The notes beneath the pieces are model-generated. The model was not told the DNA's origin. It did not search any database and saw only the letters and a list, made by a program, of their open reading frames with translations. Below are positions 19,601 to 26,695 of a stretch of DNA of 57,982 nt, piece by piece. Numbering within the stretch: the stretch's first letter is position 1; each line of letters starts with the position of its first letter. Source of the DNA: Kiritimatiellota bacterium (lineage in GTDB: Bacteria > Verrucomicrobiota > Kiritimatiellia > Kiritimatiellales > Tichowtungiaceae); assembly GCA_014381785.1 (NCBI GenBank), contig JACNKZ010000064.1, positions 1 through 57,982 on the forward strand, in the 5' to 3' direction. The translations under genes were made by a program, and so were the position numbers.

Positions 19601-19890
19601 CGAAAATTAACGGGTTTGATATTAACTGGAGAAGAACCAATCAAGACCTGCTGAAATACGTCGCTGAAAATATCTCCAAAGCGTCAGTCGAAAAACAGAG
19701 AGATTTTAACGCATCTCTTGAATCCATGCTTGCCTCGGGACACGAACCGACCATTCTCTCGGCACTGAAAGTTGCAGGGTCTATTCCAAACTTGGATAAA
19801 ACTCTAAAAAAACTAATCCGCGACCTGACCGAATCCGAAACCTCTTCTGATCCCGTCAAAACCGCCTGTTCGGAGCTTCTCAAAAAATAA
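16615..19890 (+). CDS. KAP-family P-loop NTPase with two membrane helices
   Basis: 1091 aa. Walker A VGLFGKWGQGKS (res. ~46-57) and Walker B ILVIVDDIDRCDPE (res. ~241-254). Two hydrophobic helices are inserted between them (about res. 143-163 and 175-194), the hallmark of KAP NTPases, which sit at the inner face of the membrane. A helical KAP remainder with NLIHAVSPKDPRQVKKLINAF follows. The last ~600 residues are helical-repeat-like with no domain I can name. KAP NTPases such as PifA are linked to phage exclusion, so with the preceding restriction-like operon this gene probably belongs to the same defence island, but it has its own upstream region. The local sequence is AT-richer than its neighbours, consistent with transfer. 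Confidence 0.88.
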   Translation: MSNIKTLRLLKDSTTTTTADAFNHDVYADLLTEIFSSGSNSPGISVGLFGKWGQGKSYVAQKLTQKLEATHGDKIKVVYFNAWQARGDSIRRQLLLEILENISPKTAERLKKEAGLAALPEMTATPKDTLKNWFKCFVKITLKLWWVPVTALGIILLLGYLLNLSRWNEQYQETIMTVFQVFISVLSALFLFARSRVERTVSLYMGSDQSIKSHAIRYPEQFADYFRVFASRFCKNGQREILVIVDDIDRCDPETVTEALAAIRQLGACKSWTDKSKSHPIFCRFLVPCDEKQVVLALEADGHDAGDEGGRYHDYQSEELLRKFFDVIVRMDQLLPQDLTQYAEDLAKEIGITDLQAIRNLIHAVSPKDPRQVKKLINAFKTAMRRVELSQERGLLEDLSDLTNTLLAIVALRETYPCIYNDLIAPAPGRLALLCDRKYDELCNLEEIKEKNRLERMRFKNTLRKAGEMLRELSAIDMSTAELLIHGQADPELRGVPRQGELHRAVLANNSEQFLKAIPESEEHRNQVFKWLNGKIETGKTPKKIQAHLAFILDYAKENPSGLDYVTNSLHHLLKNTQYQDEVLNSFKRIDEFAEAVVKLSLEEQEQFWSNIELDAPLEEKAKLFFNVGNRMPDSAVEYLGHVLHGVLRPGSDSKNEEAVLAEEIIVQINDCLPEARENSVGLLPPIGQEILIGGWIPADEEDTEHTTQTTVGLHLIGNNPETCYETLLQIMEEDLWETAFEKPNDGPDFNTAWHAATELLQRMDKENVSEFFGHLHEQILAKQSGDLVEYFYERLKPILYAFTEEQLAVLGTSLGTRLTQNGNDWIFKFIGTPQDQAKWNTLVQSCTKQYLARIPGNTPCTEQVEATLAKIKKANWDVTEIMDSFMVKIFDHLPNRIHLKKWADVCLEFLTGKKTPETKEKIIFCITNNQFLDVSIHVGVNTCWRASISKEDAELVADRLVKAPVADRNLAGLESSYAQIANKRGADIFFNTLVTKINGFDINWRRTNQDLLKYVAENISKASVEKQRDFNASLESMLASGHEPTILSALKVAGSIPNLDKTLKKLIRDLTESETSSDPVKTACSELLKK

Positions 19891-20150
19891 TTCGCGTGTA
19901 TTCGCGTCCATTCGCGCAATTCGCGGTTCCCATCTTCCAACCCTCGTGAAAACGGGTCAGCCTGAGATTTTTAGAATTTCACAAACCGCCAGGTTTTAAG
20001 ACCGAGCTTCTTGGCAACATATTTTGTAGCGGGTTTGTCTCCCCTCAGGGGAACCTTTCCAGCCCTACAATTGGGGTTCTGTATTTGCAGGGCGGGAACG
20101 GTTGGTAGAACTTTCCGCCGAAGAGCGGCGAAGGACCCGCCCTACAAATT
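19890..20150. repeat. Dispersed repeats between the KAP gene and the DUF3127 gene
   Basis: The 330-bp gap 19891-20220 is mostly repeat. From 19890 to 19926 there are four short units beginning ATTCGCG, about 10 bp apart. From ~20024 to ~20150 an inverted arrangement starts TTGTAGCGGGT and ends ACCCGCCCTACAA, enclosing a copy of GGGCGGGAACGG-type sequence. A TTCCAA half-dyad occurs at 19935. No gene is credible here; an open frame running through it (20011 onward) only extends the real DUF3127 gene. Confidence 0.7.
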
Positions 20151-20189
20151 AACGAGAATAGTTGAATTCCGATGCGAGTTGGCCGATAG

Positions 20190-20204
20190 TTCCAACCTTT
20201 GGAA
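20190..20204. repeat. TTCCAA-N3-TTGGAA dyad in leader of DUF3127 gene
   Basis: Exact copy, spacer CCT, ending just before the AAGGAG ribosome site and 16 bp before the ATG. A protein bound here could block translation initiation or a promoter. Confidence 0.85.
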
Positions 20205-20220
20205 TTTTAAGGAGAACAAC

Positions 20221-20589
20221 ATGGCATATGATCTAACAGGAAAAGTGAAACTGATTCAGGAACCGCAGACCTTTGCGAGCGGATTCACTAAGCGCGAAGT
20301 GGTGGTGACCGTCGAAGACGGTAAATACCCGCAGGATATCAATCTGGAATTTTTGCAGGACAAAGTGAGCCTGCTCGACAATCTGACTGAAGGACAGGAA
20401 ATCAAAGTCTCTTTCGATATCCGCGGTCGTGAATACAACGGGCGTTATTTCAACAACCTCGTCGGCTGGAAAATCGAGGGTGGCGAAGGCGCTGCCGCTC
20501 CGGCTCCCGCCGCCGCGGCTGATGACCGTCCGCCGCTGCCGTCCGATGCCGAAGCCCCCGGCGAATTTGACGACGATATCCCGTTTTAA
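20221..20589 (+). CDS. DUF3127 (OB-fold, SSB-like) protein with SSB-type C-terminal tip
   Basis: 122 aa from ATG 20221, preceded by AAGGAG. Residues 1-85 match DUF3127: [68 protein letters not shown]. Then comes an Ala/Pro-rich linker and the tail EFDDDIPF. That D-D-D-I-P-F end is the classical SSB tip that docks replication and repair enzymes (PriA, RecQ, exonuclease I and others). It may therefore act as an auxiliary single-strand-binding or recruitment protein. Longer starts upstream run through repeat DNA and are rejected. Confidence 0.85.
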   Translation: MAYDLTGKVKLIQEPQTFASGFTKREVVVTVEDGKYPQDINLEFLQDKVSLLDNLTEGQEIKVSFDIRGREYNGRYFNNLVGWKIEGGEGAAAPAPAAAADDRPPLPSDAEAPGEFDDDIPF

Positions 20590-20594
20590 TTAAT

Positions 20595-20654
20595 GTGGGA
20601 CAGGCTTCCAGCCTGTCTGCTGAGCAACGGTGACAGGCTGGAAGCCTGTCCCAC
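20595..20654. repeat. 23-bp inverted repeat in the argG leader
   Basis: Arms 20595-20617 and 20632-20654 are exact reverse complements (arm begins GTGGGACAGGCTTCC) with a 14-bp loop. It lies between the DUF3127 stop and argG. It belongs to the TGGGACAGGCTTCCAGCC type of dispersed repeat I recall from PVC genomes (memory, not checked). It creates a false 25-residue upstream extension of argG. Confidence 0.9.
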
Positions 20655-20667
20655 TTTAGGAGAGAGA

Positions 20668-21867
20668 ATGAAAGTTGTACTGGCTTATTCCGGCGGGTTG
20701 GACACCACGGTGCTCTTGACCTGGCTGCAGGAAAAATATGATGCCGAAGTGATCTGCTACTGCGCGAATGTCGGGCAGGAAGAGGAACTCGACGGTCTTG
20801 AAGAGAAGGCGCTCAAACACGGCGCGGTGAAATGCATTGTCGACAACATCGAAGAGGAGTTCGCCAAGGACTATATCTTCCCGATCATGCAGGCCAACGC
20901 CATCTACGAAGGTACCTATCTGCTCGGCACCTCGATTGCCCGCCCGCTGATCGCCAAGCGCATGATGGATATCGTTCTCGAAGAGGGCGCAGAGGCCATC
21001 TGCCACGGCGCGACCGGAAAAGGCAACGATCAGGTTCGTTTCGAACTGACCGCTTACGCCATCAAACCCGACATCAAAATCATCGCCCCGTGGCGCATGC
21101 CGGAAGACTTCCCCTTCAAGGGCCGTACCGACATGATCAACTATCTCGAAGAGCGCGGCATCCCGTGCGCGGTTTCCGCCAAGAAACCCTACAGCACCGA
21201 CCGCAATCTTCTGCACATCAGTTTCGAAGGCGGCGTGCTCGAAGATCCGTGGAACGAGCCGGACGAAGATATGTGGTGCATGACCAAGCCGCTATCGCAG
21301 GCCGCCGATGAAGCCGAGATTGTTGAAATCAGCTTCGAAAAAGGGAATGCGGTCGCCGTCAATGGCGAAGCGCTTTCACCGGCCGCTTTGATGCGCAAGC
21401 TCAACGCGCTGGGTTGCGAACACGCTGTCGGCCGCATCGACATTGTCGAAAACCGTTTTACCGGCATGAAAGACCGCGGCATCTACGAAACCCCCGGCGG
21501 CACCATCCTGCACCATGCGCACCGCGCGATCGAATCGATCACGATGGACCGCGAAGTGATGCACCTGCGCGACAGCCTGATTCCGAAATACGCCACACTG
21601 GTCTACAACGGCTTCTGGTTCGCGCCGGAACGTGAAATGCTCCAGGCGGCGATTGATAAGAGCCAGGAAACCGTCACCGGCGATGTGCGCGTGAAACTCT
21701 TCAAAGGCGCTGTGCATGTGATCGGACGGCAGTCCCCGAACTCCCTCTACAACCCGGAGCTCGTCAGCTTCGACGAAGCGGGCGGCTACGACCAGACCGA
21801 CGCCACCGGCTTTATCAAGCTCAACGCCCTGCGTCTGCGCGTCCGCGCCGCAATGCAAAACAAATAA
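20668..21867 (+). CDS. argG: Argininosuccinate synthase
   Basis: 399 aa, normal length. It condenses citrulline and aspartate with ATP to argininosuccinate in arginine synthesis. The start ATG at 20668 follows TTAGGAGAGAG and gives the family N-terminus [18 protein letters not shown], which is the ATP pyrophosphatase P-loop. Also visible are [30 protein letters not shown] and [16 protein letters not shown]. Transcribed alone; a terminator-like hairpin lies 38 bp downstream. Confidence 0.97.
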   Translation: MKVVLAYSGGLDTTVLLTWLQEKYDAEVICYCANVGQEEELDGLEEKALKHGAVKCIVDNIEEEFAKDYIFPIMQANAIYEGTYLLGTSIARPLIAKRMMDIVLEEGAEAICHGATGKGNDQVRFELTAYAIKPDIKIIAPWRMPEDFPFKGRTDMINYLEERGIPCAVSAKKPYSTDRNLLHISFEGGVLEDPWNEPDEDMWCMTKPLSQAADEAEIVEISFEKGNAVAVNGEALSPAALMRKLNALGCEHAVGRIDIVENRFTGMKDRGIYETPGGTILHHAHRAIESITMDREVMHLRDSLIPKYATLVYNGFWFAPEREMLQAAIDKSQETVTGDVRVKLFKGAVHVIGRQSPNSLYNPELVSFDEAGGYDQTDATGFIKLNALRLRVRAAMQNK

Positions 21868-21905
21868 CCGATAGCATCGGGGCATAGAGCTCCACCGGAA
21901 CGAAT

Positions 21906-21938
21906 GAAGGGTTTTTCCAATGTTTGGAAAAACCCTTC
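21906..21938 (+). terminator. argG terminator built around a TTCCAA dyad
   Basis: 15-bp perfect stem (GAAGGGTTTTTCCAA and its complement) with loop TGT, followed by TTCTTTTAA. The core 21915-21929 is an exact TTCCAA-TGT-TTGGAA dyad. The stem and T-rich tail make an intrinsic terminator plausible, which shows how a dyad copy can double as a terminator. Confidence 0.7.
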
Positions 21939-22207
21939 TTCTTTTAACGCCGCTGGCATCATGAATTTCCAAATACTGGAAAAGCTAAAGGGACTCCGGC
22001 CCTGCCGTCCGCAGTGCGGATGCAGGTTTTTTTGACGAGATTAACAGGATGGACAGGATGTTGGGTAGGGCGCGACCGCCGAGCGCGCCGAGCAGTGCAA
22101 ATACAGTTTTTTACCGCGAAGGAACGCACAGAGCGCAAAGAAAATCCCCTCCACTGGAGGGGTGCCGCAGGCGGAGTGGGTTGTTTCCAATGCTTGGAAG
22201 AATCTGC
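21939..22207. repeat. Repeat patch downstream of argG with dyads 21967-21981 and 22185-22199
   Basis: Part of a 388-bp gap between convergent argG and the permease gene. Contains TTCCAA-ATA-CTGGAA (one mismatch; starts 52 bp after the dyad at 21915), GTCCGCAGTGCGGA-type inverted sequence near 22008, a CCCCTCC-ACT-GGAGGGG stem at 22147-22162 and TTCCAA-TGC-TTGGAA (exact). No coding sequence is credible. Confidence 0.7.
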
Positions 22208-22253
22208 TCAAAAAAAGTTCACCCCGCCAGCGGCGGGGTTCCAACCATTGGAA
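22208..22253 (-). terminator. Permease-gene terminator module with adjoining dyad
   Basis: On the minus strand, just after the permease stop: dyad TTCCAA-TGG-TTGGAA (22239-22253), then stem CCCCGCC-GCT-GGCGGGG (22222-22238), then TGAACTTTTTTT. This is a good intrinsic terminator. The same stem-plus-TGAACTTTT module occurs at 2202-2230. Confidence 0.7.
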
Positions 22254-22255
22254 CG

Positions 22256-23287
22256 TCAGTGATCGTGGGCGCAGCAGCTCTGTTTTTTGCGGGGCAGAGC
22301 GGCGGTGATCAGCAACGCGGTTAAAATGACCGCGCAGATTTGTTCGAGCCATGTGGCGCCGGCTTCATGATGGTGGACCTGCTCGACGATCATCTGCGAG
22401 GAGAGAATCCGGTTGAGTAGCCATCCGGCAGCCAGCGAGCAGGCCGCCAGCGTCATCAAATAAATCCCGACGACTTTTTTGCCCATGGTTTTGAGTACGG
22501 TGGCGATGGTGGCGGCGTTGGTGGCCGGGCCGGTAATCAAAAAAACGAGCGCGGCGCCGGGGGAGAGGCCCATACCGATCATGGCCAGGGCGATGGGAAT
22601 GGAGCCGGTGGAGCAGACGTAGAGCGGAATGCCCAGCCCCAGTACGGCGAGCATGGAGATCCACTCGGAGCTGAGGTGGCGGGTGAAGAAGTCGGCCGGA
22701 ACCAATGCGCCGAGCAGGCCGGAGATCAGGATGCCGATGAGCAGCGCGCGGCCGATATCGCGCGGCAGCACACCAAATCCGTAGGCAAAAACCTGTTTCC
22801 AACGCTGTGCTTTCGGGGCTGGATTGCAGGAGGGACAGTGTTCGTCGGCGCATTCGCTGCCGACGTCTTCTGTATGCGGGGTGAAGGCCTCAACAGCGGT
22901 GCCGCAAATGACTCCGGTGATGAAGGCGATCAGGGTGCGGAAGACGGCGAACAGCGGGCCGAGCAGCCCCCAGGTGGCGGCGATGCTGTCCACGCCGGTT
23001 TGTGGCGTAGAGGTGAGGAACGAGATGGTCGCGCCGCGGGTTGCCCCGTGTTTGCGCAGCGAGGCGGCGACGGGAATGACGCTGCAGGAGCAGAGTGGAA
23101 TCGGCACGCCGAGCAGGGAGGCTTTTACAATCTGCCACAGGCCGCGTTTACCGAGGTGGTTCTCAATGAAGCTGACCGGAACAAAAGCACCCAATACTCC
23201 GGCCACGAAAAATCCGAGCAGGAGATAGGGGGCCATAATTGCCATGACAGCCCACGATTTCAGGAATATGCTGACGACCGTTTCCAC
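22256..23287 (-). CDS. SO_0444-type Cu/Zn efflux permease (DUF318/YraQ-like)
   Basis: 343 aa, GTG start after AAAGGAAC. Integral membrane protein with about eight to ten hydrophobic helices in two halves. Motifs: VPIPLCSCSVIPVAASL in the first half, STPQTGVDSI, and CSTGSIPIALAMIG with ITGPATNAATIATV in the second half. A cytosolic loop between halves has a Cys/His cluster (ECADEHCPSCNP) and the end is SCCAHDH, both suited to metal binding. Related proteins are annotated as copper/zinc efflux permeases; the substrate here is not proven. It is divergent from hcp and shares its upstream region, which contains an FNR-like dyad, so both may respond to oxygen or NO. Confidence 0.82.
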   Translation of the reverse strand: METVVSIFLKSWAVMAIMAPYLLLGFFVAGVLGAFVPVSFIENHLGKRGLWQIVKASLLGVPIPLCSCSVIPVAASLRKHGATRGATISFLTSTPQTGVDSIAATWGLLGPLFAVFRTLIAFITGVICGTAVEAFTPHTEDVGSECADEHCPSCNPAPKAQRWKQVFAYGFGVLPRDIGRALLIGILISGLLGALVPADFFTRHLSSEWISMLAVLGLGIPLYVCSTGSIPIALAMIGMGLSPGAALVFLITGPATNAATIATVLKTMGKKVVGIYLMTLAACSLAAGWLLNRILSSQMIVEQVHHHEAGATWLEQICAVILTALLITAALPRKKQSCCAHDH

Positions 23288-23310
23288 GGGGGTTCCTTTT
23301 TTTGAAGTTC

Positions 23311-23324
23311 TTGACCTGAGTCAA
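23311..23324. promoter_or_regulatory. FNR/CRP-family-type dyad TTGAC-N4-GTCAA
   Basis: TTGACCTGAGTCAA lies in the 104-bp divergent region, 24 bp upstream of the permease GTG and 68 bp upstream of the hcp ATG. The half-site spacing is that of FNR/DNR/HcpR regulators (TTGAN-N4-NTCAA), which commonly control hcp. Assignment to a particular regulator is inference. Confidence 0.55.
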
Positions 23325-23391
23325 TGTCCTTAATTCAAAAGTGAGCATAATCCTCGGTATTGAATCTGGAAAACTAAAAGGGAGAAATAGT

Positions 23392-24957
23392 ATGAGTATG
23401 TTTTGTTATCAGTGTGAACAGACCGCGCAGTGCAGTGGATGCACCAGCTTCGGCGTATGCGGAAAAGATCCGGACACCGCCGCGCTTCAGGATCTGCTGG
23501 TCGATGTGTGTAAGCAGATTGCGGTGAAGGCGCAGGCCGCCGGTCGCACCCGCGAGGCCGACCTGTTTGTGATGGAAGGCCTTTTCACCACCGTCACCAA
23601 CGTAAACTTCGATCCCGAAGATATCGCCGGTGTCATCCGCCGCGGCGCGCCGCTGGCCGGCTTTGAACCGGCCGCCGATCTCGACGGCCTCATCAAGCAG
23701 GGCGAAGCGGTCGGTATTGAAAGCCGAAAAAGTACGCTGGGCGACGACATTACCGGCCTGCAGGAACTCATCCTGTACGGACTGAAAGGAATGGCGGCTT
23801 ATGCCGATCACGCCTACATTCTTGGTAAAGAAGATGACAGCGTATTCGCTTTCTTCCACGAAGCACTGGCGTATCTCAAAGAAGGCGCGCCGACCGTGGA
23901 CGCGCTTCTGCCGCTGGCCCTCAAAGTCGGCGAGGTCAACCTGACCGTGATGGGCCTGCTCGACGGAGCCAACACCGGCACCTACGGCCATCCCGTACCG
24001 ACTCCAGTCAACATCAATGCGGTTGAAGGCAAAGCCATCCTGGTTTCCGGCCACGACCTGAAAGACCTCGCGCTGTTGCTCGAGCAGACCGAAGGCAAGG
24101 GCATCAACATCTACACCCACGGTGAAATGCTTCCATGCCACGGCTATCCCGAGCTGAAAAAGCACAAGCACCTCGTCGGCAACTACGGCGGGGCCTGGCA
24201 GGATCAGCGCGCGGAATTCGAAGCCTTCCCCGGCGCGATTCTCATGACCACCAACTGCATCCAGAAGCCGAAGGATAACTATAAAGCGCGCATCTTCACC
24301 TGTGGTCTTGTTCAGTGGCCCGGTGTGCAGCACATCGACGACGGCAACTTCGCTCCCGTCATTGACGCCGCGCTCGAAGCCGACGGGTTTGCTGAAACCG
24401 AACCGGAAAAAACCATTCTGGTCGGCTTTGGTCACAACGCGGTGCTTAGCGTCGCCCCGACCGTCATCGAGGCGGTCAAAAGCGGAGCGCTCAAGCACTT
24501 CTTCCTGATCGGCGGATGCGACGGCGCCAAAAGCGGACGCAACTACTACACCGATTTCGCCGAAGCTGTGCCGGACGACTGCGTGATCCTTACGCTCGCC
24601 TGCGGTAAATTCCGTTTCAATAAAATGGAATTCGGCGACATCGGCGGTATCCCGCGTCTGCTCGACATCGGACAGTGCAACGATGCCTATAGCGCTATCC
24701 AGATTGCGGTGGCATTAGCCGGAGCCTTCAAGTGCGGCGTCAACGACCTGCCGCTTTCATTCGTCCTGTCTTGGTACGAACAGAAAGCGATCTGCATCCT
24801 GCTGACGCTACTGCACCTCGGCATCAAGGACATCAAAGTCGGCCCGACCCTGCCGGCGTTCATTACGCCCGCCGTGCTCAACGTGCTGGTTGAAAAATTC
24901 AACATCGCACCGACCACCACCGCCGAAGCCGATCTGGCGCAGTGCTTAGGGGCTTAA
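23392..24957 (+). CDS. hcp: Hybrid cluster protein (hydroxylamine reductase)
   Basis: 521 aa from ATG 23392 after AAAAGGGAG; the 17 extra residues possible from 23341 lack homology. Hcp carries an N-terminal iron-sulfur cluster and the Fe-S-O hybrid cluster, and is used by anaerobes against NO and hydroxylamine. The N-terminus [13 protein letters not shown] followed by CSGC and VCGK gives the cluster cysteines. [22 protein letters not shown] (hybrid-cluster Cys), [32 protein letters not shown] and GQCNDAYSA supply the remaining conserved ligands. It is divergent from the permease and has a strong terminator downstream. Confidence 0.96.
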   Translation: MSMFCYQCEQTAQCSGCTSFGVCGKDPDTAALQDLLVDVCKQIAVKAQAAGRTREADLFVMEGLFTTVTNVNFDPEDIAGVIRRGAPLAGFEPAADLDGLIKQGEAVGIESRKSTLGDDITGLQELILYGLKGMAAYADHAYILGKEDDSVFAFFHEALAYLKEGAPTVDALLPLALKVGEVNLTVMGLLDGANTGTYGHPVPTPVNINAVEGKAILVSGHDLKDLALLLEQTEGKGINIYTHGEMLPCHGYPELKKHKHLVGNYGGAWQDQRAEFEAFPGAILMTTNCIQKPKDNYKARIFTCGLVQWPGVQHIDDGNFAPVIDAALEADGFAETEPEKTILVGFGHNAVLSVAPTVIEAVKSGALKHFFLIGGCDGAKSGRNYYTDFAEAVPDDCVILTLACGKFRFNKMEFGDIGGIPRLLDIGQCNDAYSAIQIAVALAGAFKCGVNDLPLSFVLSWYEQKAICILLTLLHLGIKDIKVGPTLPAFITPAVLNVLVEKFNIAPTTTAEADLAQCLGA

Positions 24958-24980
24958 TCTTACGTTTAATCATAATCTGC

Positions 24981-25008
24981 GCCCCGGCTTAACCGCCGGG
25001 GCGTTTTT
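24981..25008 (+). terminator. hcp intrinsic terminator
   Basis: Stem GCCCCGGC / GCCGGGGC with loop TTAACC, then GTTTTT, 23 bp after the hcp stop. Confidence 0.9.
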
Positions 25009-25020
25009 ATGTCCGAAAAT

Positions 25021-25181
25021 CCCATACTTCTACAGGTATGGGAATTAGCTTTTCCAATGTTTGGAAACTTTTTTTCCAAACATTGGAAAAAATGGGGTAG
25101 GATTTTCCAATCATTGGAAACCAACTGCGTTGGGGCGCAGATTTTTTAAACCGGTGGCGTCATAAATTACAAACATTGGAA
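25021..25181. repeat. Array of four phased dyads plus an inverted repeat upstream of nadD
   Basis: CCCATAC...GTATGGG (25021-25042) is followed by exact dyads at 25052-25066 (TGT), 25074-25088 (ACA) and 25105-25119 (TCA) and a degenerate one at 25167-25181 (TTACAA-ACA-TTGGAA). Start-to-start distances are 22, 31 and 62 bp, about 2, 3 and 6 helical turns. The first two dyads together form an 18-bp-arm perfect hairpin (25050-25067 / 25073-25090). The last ends 9 bp before the nadD ATG, so the array is well placed to control nadD. Confidence 0.85.
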
Positions 25182-25190
25182 ACCATTTGA

Positions 25191-25811
25191 ATGAACGAAG
25201 AAATCACAGAGCGGATCGGGGTGTTCGGCGGGTCATTTGATCCGGTGCATATCGGGCATTTGATCATTGCGCAGGATGCACTGGAGCAGCTGGAGCTCGA
25301 CCGGGTCATTTTTGTGCCGACGGCGGTCTCTCCGCATAAGCAGCACCGCACGCCGACCGAGGGGCGGCACCGTTTCGAAATGCTGGAACTGGCAACGGCC
25401 AATAATTTCCGCTTCGAGGTGTCGGATCTGGAGCTTTCGCGCGGCGGGGTGTCGTACACTATCGACACGCTCGAGCAGCTGAAGGCGGATCATCCCGGAG
25501 CGAATCTGTTTTTTATTGTTGGCCTCGACTCACTGAAGGAGATGCATCGCTGGCACCGTTATGAGGATGTCCTTGCGTGCTGCACGTTGGTGCCTCTCGG
25601 ACGGGGCGGGGAAGACCCTTCTGCGGTGGCTGAGCAGTGTCAGCTTCCTGATCTCTGGAAGAACCGGATATTGGACCGATTGATCCGGATTCACGAGATT
25701 GAAGTGTCGGCTTCAGAGATCCGGATGAGAATTGCGGAAGGGCTGAGCATTCAAACCCTTGTGCCGGCCGAAGTGGAAATGTATATTGCTGAGCACAATC
25801 TTTACACCTGA
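25191..25811 (+). CDS. nadD: Nicotinate-nucleotide adenylyltransferase
   Basis: 206 aa. It adenylates nicotinate mononucleotide to deamido-NAD. Motifs: GVFGGSFDPVHIGHL (nucleotidyltransferase HxGH), VPTAVSPHKQ, FFIVGLDSLKEM and the ISSxxIR-like VSASEIRMRI near the C-terminus. No clear Shine-Dalgarno; the leader is a dyad array. rsfS starts 11 bp after its stop, as in many bacteria. Confidence 0.95.
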   Translation: MNEEITERIGVFGGSFDPVHIGHLIIAQDALEQLELDRVIFVPTAVSPHKQHRTPTEGRHRFEMLELATANNFRFEVSDLELSRGGVSYTIDTLEQLKADHPGANLFFIVGLDSLKEMHRWHRYEDVLACCTLVPLGRGGEDPSAVAEQCQLPDLWKNRILDRLIRIHEIEVSASEIRMRIAEGLSIQTLVPAEVEMYIAEHNLYT

Positions 25812-25822
25812 AGGAATAATTT

Positions 25823-26164
25823 ATGGAAAACGTACCCGAATTTTTGACCAAAGCCGTTGAGTTTCTCGATGCTCGCAAAGCCGAGAACATCACGGTTCTC
25901 GATCTGCGCGAAGTGGCGAATATTGCCGACTACTTCGTGGTGGCCACCGCAGCCAACGCCCCGCATCTCAATGCGCTGGGCGACGGAATACAGCGGCTTT
26001 GCAAAGACAATCACTACCGCGAGTCGCGCCACGCCGGCACCGGCAACAGCGGCTGGGTGATCGCCGACTATGATGGCGTGATGATTCACGTCTTCAGCTT
26101 CGAAATGCGCAACCTCTACGATCTCGAAAAACTGTGGAAAGATGCCAAGCGGGTTGAGTTGTGA
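25823..26164 (+). CDS. rsfS: Ribosomal silencing factor RsfS
   Basis: 113 aa. RsfS binds uL14 on the 50S subunit and prevents subunit joining when nutrients are scarce. Family signatures: [50 protein letters not shown] precedes the ATG. The stop overlaps the next gene's GTG by 4 bp. nadD-rsfS-yjbQ form one transcription unit. Confidence 0.95.
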   Translation: MENVPEFLTKAVEFLDARKAENITVLDLREVANIADYFVVATAANAPHLNALGDGIQRLCKDNHYRESRHAGTGNSGWVIADYDGVMIHVFSFEMRNLYDLEKLWKDAKRVEL

Positions 26165-26577
26165 AATCCTACCGCAAAGAGCTCTGGTTCAAGGTGCAGG
26201 GTCGTCGCGCCTTAATCAACATCACCCCGCAGGTGAATGAGTGCCTGAGAGAGAGCGGCGTGAAAGAAGGGCTCTGCCTCGTCAACGCCATGCACATCAC
26301 CGCCAGCGTTTTTATCAACGATGACGAGGGCGGTCTTCTCGGTGATTTCGAAACATGGCTCGAAAAGCTGGCCCCGGAAAAACCGCACAGTCAATACGCT
26401 CACAATGGGTTCGAAGACAACGCCGATGCCCACATGAAGCGCCAGATCATGGGGCGAGAGGTCGTTTGCGCCATTACAGAGGGTAAGCTCGACTTCGGCC
26501 AGTGGGAGCAGATTTTCTACGGTGAATTCGACGGCTGGCGCGACAAGCGCGTCCTTGTGAAGATCATTGGAGAATAG
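26161..26577 (+). CDS. yjbQ: YjbQ-family protein (UPF0047)
   Basis: 138 aa, GTG start overlapping rsfS. The family is called 'secondary thiamine-phosphate synthase enzyme' because one member has weak activity in vitro; its true role is unknown. Signatures: [48 protein letters not shown], and the end [18 protein letters not shown]. Typical length. Last gene of the nadD unit, followed by a heptad tract and a terminator. Confidence 0.9.
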   Translation: MKSYRKELWFKVQGRRALINITPQVNECLRESGVKEGLCLVNAMHITASVFINDDEGGLLGDFETWLEKLAPEKPHSQYAHNGFEDNADAHMKRQIMGREVVCAITEGKLDFGQWEQIFYGEFDGWRDKRVLVKIIGE

Positions 26578-26582
26578 AGAGA

Positions 26583-26610
26583 ATGATGAATTATGAACGA
26601 TGAACTATGA
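26583..26610. repeat. Heptad tract (ATGATGA-like units)
   Basis: Four consecutive 7-mers ending ATGA or ATGA-like (consensus AYKATGA), immediately after yjbQ. Same 7-bp phase as the tract at 29603. Confidence 0.75.
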
Positions 26611-26627
26611 AAAAGGTTCTCTTCTGG

Positions 26628-26656
26628 GCGGCTCACTGAGCCGCTTTTCATTTTTT
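26628..26656 (+). terminator. Terminator of the nadD-rsfS-yjbQ unit
   Basis: Stem GCGGCTC-ACT-GAGCCGC (26628-26644) followed by TTTTCATTTTTT. Downstream lies TTTTCGTGTTTTTCGTGG, a short repeat of the same type as the ATTCGCG units at 19890. Confidence 0.85.
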
Positions 26657-26695
26657 GTGTCTTTTCGTGTTTTTCGTGGCTAATGTCTTTCCCCT

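Noticed and set aside
20011-20220. N-terminal extension of the DUF3127 protein
   Set aside because: The stretch is dispersed repeat DNA; a proper AAGGAG and ATG exist at 20221.
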